Source: a virus
Length of the DNA: 30,887 nucleotides
IMG/VR virus record: IMGVR_UViG_3300043568_001631
Span: 1 to 30,887 of that record
Reading direction: 5' to 3' (one strand)
This document shows, one piece after another, positions 26,262 to 30,887 of the stretch; the stretch's first letter is position 1, and each line of letters opens with the position of its first letter. The position numbers and the translations under genes are program-made. The notes beneath the pieces were generated by a model. That model was given only the letters and a program-made list of their open reading frames with translations, ran no database searches and was not told the DNA's origin.

Positions 26262-26588
26262 CTAGATTTCAAGGTAGTTTCTGTATTCTCGGTGGTATTC
26301 GGCCATCCATTCAACTGGGAATCCTTGCGCTGCCCACGAGAGGTACTCTTGCCTAAAATTTTCCAAAACATATTCGATATGGTGTTCATAGTCTCCGTGT
26401 GAAAATTCATTTAAAGAAGTAAGAGGTATTCTGAACGTATGTTGAGTTCCTTTAACTCGCCAAAAGAAATTCTTCTGACGGGAAATATCTTTATATCCGT
26501 ACTCAACTTCCAAAGGTGTCCAACCGTAAGGTTTAACTGACATTTGCCCTTTGCCATACAGTTCTCCAAAATCTTGATGAAATGGCAT
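26262..26588 (-). CDS. Unrecognised aromatic-rich protein (108 aa)
   Basis: Soluble protein rich in Tyr, Trp, Phe and His (MPFHQDFGELYGKGQMSVKP, then RQKNFFWRVKGTQHTFRIPL). The first half appears beta-rich and the second half is a long amphipathic helix (HHIEYVLENFRQEYLSWAAQ). There is no membrane segment or known motif. It follows the 76-aa gene by 3 bases. Overlapping readings in the other minus frames (26411-26638 and the extension of the 196-aa gene) are rejected, because this frame has the better spacing and a complete, balanced protein. Confidence 0.65.
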   Translation of the reverse strand: MPFHQDFGELYGKGQMSVKPYGWTPLEVEYGYKDISRQKNFFWRVKGTQHTFRIPLTSLNEFSHGDYEHHIEYVLENFRQEYLSWAAQGFPVEWMAEYHREYRNYLEI

Positions 26589-26591
26589 TCT

Positions 26592-26822
26592 TTAATTTTC
26601 TTCAGGTTGTGCAAAGTTTTCTTTTGGAGTAGTCTCAACAGCTAATAGACACATGTCTAATATTGTTCCTCTACTTTCACCATGTAATTCCATAAGAGCT
26701 TCTATATCTTGTTTCATCATACGAATTGCTCCGGCGCCATCTTCTCCATTATTAATTTGGATAATCACGCTATCCCATTCATTAACAACTTCTGGTGTTA
26801 TGTTTTCAGTATTTTCTGACAT
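26592..26822 (-). CDS. Small acidic protein (76 aa), unrecognised
   Basis: Acidic, helical protein (MSENTENITPEVVNEWDSVI, then GAGAIRMMKQDIEALMELHG) with no Cys-pair, signal peptide or membrane segment. It heads a new transcription unit: the terminator of the upstream gene lies about 60 bases before it, and the 105-base spacer contains TATAAATA. It may be a small regulator or assembly factor, but nothing in it identifies a function. Confidence 0.68.
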   Translation of the reverse strand: MSENTENITPEVVNEWDSVIIQINNGEDGAGAIRMMKQDIEALMELHGESRGTILDMCLLAVETTPKENFAQPEEN

Positions 26823-26841
26823 AATAGTATATTTTTTGTTT

Positions 26842-26849
26842 TATTTATA
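26842..26849 (-). promoter_or_regulatory. TATAAATA, candidate late-type promoter element
   Basis: TATAAATA is the T4 late promoter core. It lies 19 bases before the ATG at 26822, within the 105-base spacer that follows a terminator. The octamer also occurs inside coding sequence in this AT-rich window (near 5755 and 18331), so the call rests on position only. Confidence 0.3.
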
Positions 26850-26879
26850 TTCACTAAGTGCAAGATAGTTTTTCGTCAT

Positions 26880-26908
26880 AAAAAAAGTTGGACAAACTGT
26901 CCAACTTT
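26880..26908 (-). terminator. Rho-independent terminator after the 91-aa gene
   Basis: Minus-strand stem AAAGTTGGACA / TGTCCAACTTT, 11 base pairs with a 3-base loop, followed by a run of seven T. It starts about 20 bases after the stop at 26928 and ends transcription of the 27203 unit. Confidence 0.85.
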
Positions 26909-26927
26909 CTGTCCAAGGTTTATGTTT

Positions 26928-27203
26928 TTACCAATAGTATGGTTTGGGATAATCTTTTAGAATTAGTTTTTTGTATCCCATCTTTTGAAGCTTTGAAATT
27001 AAATCTTCAATATCATATTCAGATGGACCATTTTCTATTTTCTTTTCCATGCAATATTGATCAACCCAATATTCTAAATCTTCTGCATTGGAATTTTTAT
27101 CAGGGAACTCTTTAGCAAACGCTTTTGCTAAGCCGTCTACATTTAATTCGTCCCAGTCTTTACCTTCATTCATAAAAGATTCAAAAGTTTTAAAATGTTT
27201 CAT
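26928..27203 (-). CDS. Small protein with capsid-targeting-like leader (91 aa)
   Basis: Begins MKHFKTFESFMNEGK, one of the clearest copies of the shared leader; cleavage after M-N-E would leave about 78 residues. The mature part is acidic and helical (GLAKAFAKEFPDKNSNAEDL, then DIEDLISKLQKMGYKKLILK) and ends in an aromatic cluster (PKPYYW). It resembles no other protein in the window apart from the leader. The last gene before a strong terminator, it has AATAGACCTATA directly before the start codon. I infer a packaged head protein; its function is unknown. Confidence 0.78.
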   Translation of the reverse strand: MKHFKTFESFMNEGKDWDELNVDGLAKAFAKEFPDKNSNAEDLEYWVDQYCMEKKIENGPSEYDIEDLISKLQKMGYKKLILKDYPKPYYW

Positions 27204-27205
27204 AT

Positions 27206-27217
27206 TATAGGTCTATT
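27206..27217 (-). promoter_or_regulatory. AATAGACCTATA element, copy 3
   Basis: One base different from the two copies near 24318 and 24365. It is only 2 bases before the ATG at 27203, in the 25-base spacer between two genes with capsid-targeting-like leaders. Confidence 0.3.
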
Positions 27218-27228
27218 TTTATTATCTG

Positions 27229-27591
27229 CTAATTGTCGTAGCTCCATTTACCGGTGGCTACATCATATATGTTATGTCCTTCAAGCCACACACGTTTCAC
27301 ATCTGGATATTTTTTCTTAATCATAGCTAACACAGCGTCAAAGTTATTTCTAACTTCGTTGCGAAGAACCGTCATAAGTGGGTAACTCATTCGGTTAGGA
27401 CCTAGCACGTTAAAAGATTTTTGATTAACGGCGTAGTTAATTGATTTGACTAAAGAAGCGTATCTGTCTCCTCCTATAAGTTTTACAAAAGCATCAACAT
27501 CTTGTTTAGGCAATTTCTTAAATTCGTCTTCAAAGATAGCGTCATCATTGCTTTCATTCAGAAATGACTCATAAGTTTTAATGTGTTTCAT
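27229..27591 (-). CDS. Protein with capsid-targeting-like leader (120 aa)
   Basis: Start placed at the second ATG (27591), giving MKHIKTYESFLNESNDDA; the ATG at 27600 would add M-E-R in front of a leader that is otherwise constant. Possible prohead protease site after L-N-E. The mature part is alpha/beta (LPKQDVDAFVKLIGGDRYAS, then FDAVLAMIKKKYPDVKRVWL) and ends in GHNIYDVATGKWSYDN. It has no recognised catalytic motif. The A-rich leader GGATAAATAGTCTATAAAATAAA precedes it. Packaging is inferred from the N-terminus and the function is unknown. Confidence 0.75.
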   Translation of the reverse strand: MKHIKTYESFLNESNDDAIFEDEFKKLPKQDVDAFVKLIGGDRYASLVKSINYAVNQKSFNVLGPNRMSYPLMTVLRNEVRNNFDAVLAMIKKKYPDVKRVWLEGHNIYDVATGKWSYDN

Positions 27592-27613
27592 TCTTTCCAT
27601 TTTATTTTATAGA

Positions 27614-29065
27614 CTATTTATCCACATTATTCAGCTTCTTTTTTTCATTTCGTTTTCGAGATGCTTCACGTTGTTTCTCTTTGTGTGCTTCCCATTTAAT
27701 AGGATCTGCCATAAGTCTAGCCTTTGCAGCTGCGGATTGTTCTCTTTGTTTTTTAAGATATGCCGCAAGTAAAACTGGGTCCGCGTAAATTTTAGCTTTT
27801 AGAGCAGCAGACTGTGCTCTTTGCTTTTCTCGGTACTCAGCATATAGAACAGGATCTGCTTTAATCTTTTCCATAAGTAAGCGTGATGCCTCACGATTTT
27901 TTTCTCGAGCTAACTCAACTGATTTTTCTAATTCATCAGAATAGTCAAGCATCTCCGGAAATTCTTTAATGTATGCCTCACGTTCAGATTTTGTCATTCT
28001 ACCATATTTACTAATCTCAAGCTGTAACCAATCAGATTTACGAATACTTACACCTATGGATACTTCTTGACCAACACCCCAGCCAGAATAAGATATGATT
28101 TTACCATAGTCTATAATTTCATCAAGTGTAGCTCCAGTGATCTTAAAGAGTTTACATTTTGGATTTTCATCTTTGCCATCACCAAAGATTAGTAAATCAT
28201 CAAACTTAGAATAATCATAATAACTTAATATCTGAACCGCAAGAAAGATGTTTGAAAGTTCATCTTTATTACGTATACCTTGATGTATTTTTGTTATAAG
28301 TTCATTCTTATATGTAAGGAACGTTTCAGGGTGCTGTGATAAAGCCATGATAAACTTTTCAGAATCTGAATATGATAAACCATTTTGTATAAGTGGGTAT
28401 ATGTGTGCTTTTAAATAAGAAGATGACAGTGTACGAAAATCCGGCTCAATGTTAAACATCTTGTTAATTTTATCCAAAGCATCTAAACCATTAGAAACTT
28501 TGCCAATTCCAACAAGCCTTCCCATTTTGCCTTTTACCTCAATTCCTCTTTCAGTATCAGGATCCCAAAGATCACCTTTAGTACCTTTTTGAAATGTAGT
28601 GAAACAAGATAACATTAATTCACTTGGACCCATATCACCAGGTTGCTCTTTAAATAATTCTTCAAAGAACTCTGAGGCAAAAAAGTTATAATGATTAGCT
28701 AGAACTGATATGATATCCACAGGTTCACCGCTTAACGATTCAGAAGAAATGTATGCAGGATTTTTAATCATATCCGTTACCAAGTCAAGATTTTCTATAC
28801 CACCATTATAGAATGCTTTGATTAAGCGAGCAATTATTTTGGTTCCTGTAGTTCTTGCAGATGGCGGTAGCCTATCAAATATAATGTCAAGAATTTCTGC
28901 GAAGCGGTCTTCACAAAGAACGTTCTTAATAGCATTAAGTTTCTCAATGTAGCGTTCATCATTGACGTTTAAAACACCGAGCAATACTTTTTTATTGCTA
29001 TTTGGTTTCTTAAGGTAAATGTTAGAGCCTTCTGCAGTAATCTCATGATATGTATTAATACTCAT
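27614..29065 (-). CDS. Probable PD-(D/E)XK nuclease with C-terminal basic repeats (483 aa)
   Basis: Residues 145-185 show the core of the PD-(D/E)XK nuclease superfamily. G-P-S-E149-L lies on a helix, then K-G-D165-L-W, then I-E176-V-K178-G-K-M-G-R-L. D165, E176 and K178 are the expected metal-binding and catalytic residues, and this E-V-K-G-x-x-G-R-L form is typical of phage enzymes. Residues about 378-477 are Lys/Arg-rich repeats likely to bind DNA. The N-terminus MSINTYHEITAEGS loosely resembles the T4 capsid-targeting sequence MKTYQEFIAE, but the cut site would be T-A-E rather than I-x-E. Host-DNA degradation or competitor exclusion are possible roles. A structural or packaging nuclease cannot be excluded. 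Confidence 0.65.
   Translation of the reverse strand: MSINTYHEITAEGSNIYLKKPNSNKKVLLGVLNVNDERYIEKLNAIKNVLCEDRFAEILDIIFDRLPPSARTTGTKIIARLIKAFYNGGIENLDLVTDMIKNPAYISSESLSGEPVDIISVLANHYNFFASEFFEELFKEQPGDMGPSELMLSCFTTFQKGTKGDLWDPDTERGIEVKGKMGRLVGIGKVSNGLDALDKINKMFNIEPDFRTLSSSYLKAHIYPLIQNGLSYSDSEKFIMALSQHPETFLTYKNELITKIHQGIRNKDELSNIFLAVQILSYYDYSKFDDLLIFGDGKDENPKCKLFKITGATLDEIIDYGKIISYSGWGVGQEVSIGVSIRKSDWLQLEISKYGRMTKSEREAYIKEFPEMLDYSDELEKSVELAREKNREASRLLMEKIKADPVLYAEYREKQRAQSAALKAKIYADPVLLAAYLKKQREQSAAAKARLMADPIKWEAHKEKQREASRKRNEKKKLNNVDK
27635..27859 (-). repeat. Three 25-residue basic repeats in the nuclease-like protein
   Basis: Residues 403-427, 428-452 and 453-477 each start A-D-P-[VI] and contain a K-x-K-Q-R-x-x-S or E-K-Q-R-x-x-S core. 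The first opens ADPVLYAEYREKQRAQSAAL, the second ADPVLLAAYLKKQREQSAAA, the third ADPIKWEAHKEKQREASRKR. A weaker fourth unit precedes them at 378-402. Such repeats look like modular DNA-binding helices. Confidence 0.78.
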
Positions 29066-29117
29066 AGGTATATAATTTAACGGATAATAAAAGTGTCTTT
29101 AATGTCATTAATATTGC

Positions 29118-29438
29118 TTATTGTTTAACCTGTAGATACTTGTTAAACAGATTTTTAGCATGTTTCCAATCTCTTGGTTTAACATCCATAACCCAGTTAG
29201 GAATATACACTCGACCTTCAGATCCGCTAGAGAAACGGATAATCCATCCAGTGTATTTAGAATTGGCAACCTCATCAGTACTGTCAATGTTATGAGATGC
29301 CCATTGATAAACTCCGTCAATGAATCCACCGCAAATACTTGCGTATGAAGAATCCCCGATAGTAGAGAAACGATTATAGATTGCCATGTTAAATCCGATG
29401 TTTCCGTCCTGCTCTAAGTAATCTTGCATTGATTTCAT
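29118..29438 (-). CDS. Unrecognised small protein (106 aa)
   Basis: Start placed at ATG 29438 (MKSMQDYLEQDGNIGFNM), because an earlier in-frame ATG at 29489 lies inside the terminator hairpin of the preceding gene. The start M-K-S-M-Q-D-Y-L-E-Q weakly recalls the capsid-targeting-like leader, but no N-E or I-x-E site is present. The rest is beta-rich (YASICGGFIDGVYQWASHNI, then YTGWIIRFSSGSEGRVYIPN), perhaps a small barrel, with a C-terminal helix. No family recognised. Confidence 0.7.
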   Translation of the reverse strand: MKSMQDYLEQDGNIGFNMAIYNRFSTIGDSSYASICGGFIDGVYQWASHNIDSTDEVANSKYTGWIIRFSSGSEGRVYIPNWVMDVKPRDWKHAKNLFNKYLQVKQ

Positions 29439-29476
29439 ATTGTGTATAGTTTTATATTGATAGTTAAAATTAATAC

Positions 29477-29507
29477 AAAAAACCCACAAATAAAAATTTG
29501 CGGGTCT
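29477..29507 (-). terminator. Rho-independent terminator after the 387-aa gene
   Basis: Minus-strand stem ACCCGCAAAT / ATTTGTGGGT (one G-T pair), loop TTTT, followed by six T. It starts about 22 bases after the stop at 29529. The next gene therefore needs its own promoter; AATATAAAACTATACAC before 29438 is a candidate. Confidence 0.88.
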
Positions 29508-29528
29508 AAAGTTATTAACAATTTGCTT

Positions 29529-30692
29529 TTATTTTTTCAAGAGTTTATCCCATTTAGCAATACCTCGTTGAACATTTTTATTTCCTTGGGCCCAGATACC
29601 AAATCTAGCATTCTTAAATCCAAAGCTTCCGCCTTGACCGTTTCTAAAAGAAACATAAATGTAAGGCCAGTATTCATTAGAATCATTCATTGCTAATTTA
29701 CCACCTGTAAGTACAGGATTGTAAATCTGATGTCCTGTTGGTACTACTTCATAAGCACCTTCAAATTTGTCGCCAAAACGTTCAGATGCATTTTTAAATT
29801 GCATTTCTCCTTGCATCATAAGCTGAATGTTATTTGGACTCCAGTTCTTATTACCAGGTCTTGCATCAACACCAAACATAGCACGAATACCCAAGTCAAT
29901 ATGCTGCTGCGGTATCTTAATAGCAAATTCATCACCACCTTTTAGTTCATCACCAACATGCTTACGAATAAGTTCTAAGAATTCTTTTGCAAATGGATGA
30001 TCTCTTAAATTATCAAGACCGCCATACTGTTGAAAGTCAGCAGCGCTTTTACCGTCTTTATGTGAGATATAAATTGGTGGGTTACTCTGAATAACAAATA
30101 AGAAATCTGCTTTAGGAACACCAGGCACTTTATCAACATCTTCAAGATCAACTTGAGTAATGTTTCCACCGCCAGAATATAATTCACCCATTAAGACAAG
30201 ATGAATTGCTGAGTTTGCTTGTTTAAGTTTTTGTAAACTACCACGAATAGCATCAAGAGCCATAGTTTCTTTCTTTAAACTATCTTTAGGCGACCAGAAA
30301 ATAGCTTCCGGTTTTTCGTCCATTAGTAGTAAAACCAAACAAGCAGCTTTTTCAAATCTGTTAGTAGGTGCTTTGCCGTCTACTAAACTTGTAAGTATTT
30401 CGTCTAAAGATTTCTTTGCGTCTTTAGCATATTCTGCAATTTTACCACCTTGCATAGCTCTTACTTTAACAATAGTATCATATACTGTTACATAAGTTGT
30501 TTCACTAAACAGACCGGTGTATGCTTGGCCTAATTCAGCTGCCATTTCAGTTCTTGCAAAATTCTTAAGTTCAGGAAGACGCCCTTTTAAGTTTTTCTGA
30601 AAGTCTGTAAATATTTTCTTTAAAACTTCAGGTGAACTTCCTTCAAAAAGAAAATCCTCATTGATGAAATCTACGTAATTTAAAAGACTCAT
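29529..30692 (-). CDS. Candidate nuclease-like protein with capsid-targeting-like leader (387 aa)
   Basis: Starts MSLLNYVDFINEDFLFEG, with the leader core [YF]-x-[DE]-F-I-N-E and an I-N-E cut site after residue 12. After a helical N-terminal half, residues 193-225 read K-A-D196-F-L-F-V, then PPIYISHKDGKSAADFQQYG. A D followed 14 residues later by S-x-K on a strand, and then a Q-x-Y-G-G motif, is like degenerate PD-(D/E)XK enzymes (restriction-endonuclease fold). The usual acidic residue before x-K is Ser here, so activity is uncertain. The C-terminus is aromatic and glycine-rich (WPYIYVSFRNGQGGSFGFKN) and ends basic. It is followed by a strong terminator. I infer a packaged and possibly ejected protein. 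Confidence 0.5.
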   Translation of the reverse strand: MSLLNYVDFINEDFLFEGSSPEVLKKIFTDFQKNLKGRLPELKNFARTEMAAELGQAYTGLFSETTYVTVYDTIVKVRAMQGGKIAEYAKDAKKSLDEILTSLVDGKAPTNRFEKAACLVLLLMDEKPEAIFWSPKDSLKKETMALDAIRGSLQKLKQANSAIHLVLMGELYSGGGNITQVDLEDVDKVPGVPKADFLFVIQSNPPIYISHKDGKSAADFQQYGGLDNLRDHPFAKEFLELIRKHVGDELKGGDEFAIKIPQQHIDLGIRAMFGVDARPGNKNWSPNNIQLMMQGEMQFKNASERFGDKFEGAYEVVPTGHQIYNPVLTGGKLAMNDSNEYWPYIYVSFRNGQGGSFGFKNARFGIWAQGNKNVQRGIAKWDKLLKK

Positions 30693-30706
30693 TTGTTAGT
30701 TGATTA

Positions 30707-30887
30707 TTATTGGTTTAGTGTTTCTGCAGAAATGTATTCAATTACATTACTACCACTAATACTACGGATTTCATGGTCCATCGTCATTCCTTTGAAGTAT
30801 TCACGCACTAATATTTGCGCTGCTTCTATTGTTTCTGCTTGTATAAGATAAGTCTCTACTTTAGCTCTTAATTTTCCTGAGTCTAAA
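30707..30887 (-). CDS. C-terminal part of a small protein, DUF4494-like
   Basis: Open frame entering from the window edge and ending at TAA 30709-30707 (a second TAA follows directly). 59 residues are visible, reading LDSGKLRAKVETYLIQAETI and then EAAQILVREYFKGM; the N-terminus lies outside the window. The pattern K-V-x-T-Y-L-I-Q-A-E-T-x-x-E-A recalls small DUF4494-type proteins common in Bacteroidota and their phages, but the match is from memory and partial. Function unknown. Confidence 0.6.
   Translation of the reverse strand, partial: LDSGKLRAKVETYLIQAETIEAAQILVREYFKGMTMDHEIRSISGSNVIEYISAETLNQ

Noticed and set aside
26237-26410. Longer start for the 196-aa gene (58 extra residues)
   Set aside because: It lies almost wholly inside the 108-aa gene in another frame and ends in translated spacer; ATG 26236 has the conserved leader.
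26411-26638. Minus-strand frame of 75 aa overlapping two other genes
   Set aside because: It conflicts with the better-spaced 76-aa and 108-aa genes and has the low-complexity look of a shadow frame.
29439-29489. Longer start for the 106-aa gene
   Set aside because: The ATG at 29489 lies inside the terminator hairpin of the upstream gene.

Overview
The window is a piece of a large tailed-phage genome, apparently a contractile-tailed, T4-like virus. Every gene supported here lies on the minus strand, so transcription runs from high to low coordinates. DNA is AT-rich and coding density is near saturation: neighbours abut, overlap by 1-14 bases, or are separated by short AT-rich spacers. No stretch over 300 bases lacks a gene, and I saw no tRNA, rRNA, CRISPR array, integrase or insertion sequence. 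Start codons are preceded by A-rich leaders, mostly without an obvious GGAGG-type Shine-Dalgarno sequence. That is the usual style of Bacteroidota and their phages, so I infer a Bacteroidota host (moderate confidence).

Region A, 30887-24366 (first transcribed): small and medium accessory genes. These include two proteins with nuclease-like motifs (29529-30692 and 27614-29065), a Nudix hydrolase (25117-25659), and several unrecognised small proteins. Two rho-independent terminators (about 29490 and 26895) divide it into transcription units.

Region B, 24288-14557: a baseplate/tail-hub operon. It holds a 708-aa structural protein, a gp53/LysM-like wedge protein, a gp27/gpD-like hub, a 646-aa protein with a striking 15-residue tandem repeat tail, a gp5/gpV OB-fold spike, and an 894-aa protein with a lipoyl-like domain and a strongly hydrophobic segment.

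Region C, 14503-11168: an island of genes not expected in a baseplate operon. It holds a three-S1-domain RNA-binding protein, a 46-aa zinc-ribbon protein, a probable amidoligase (glutamine-synthetase-like COOH-NH2 ligase) fused to a pentapeptide-like beta-helix, and two small proteins with a capsid-targeting-like leader.

Region D, 11143-1: baseplate wedge genes. These are a 243-aa structural protein, gp25, gp6/baseplate J, an 89-aa protein, a 2286-aa giant wedge/fibre protein with PKD-like domains, and the start of a further fibre/baseplate gene that runs off the window.

The most interesting signal spans regions A and C. At least five otherwise unrelated proteins begin with a short leader of the form M-K-H-[IF]-K-x-[YF]-E-x-[FY]-[LIM]-N-E. 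It closely resembles the T4 capsid-targeting sequence, which is cut by the prohead protease after (L/I)-x-E. One of the two nuclease candidates carries a clear version and the other a weak one. I infer a set of proteins packaged in the head and possibly ejected with the DNA.
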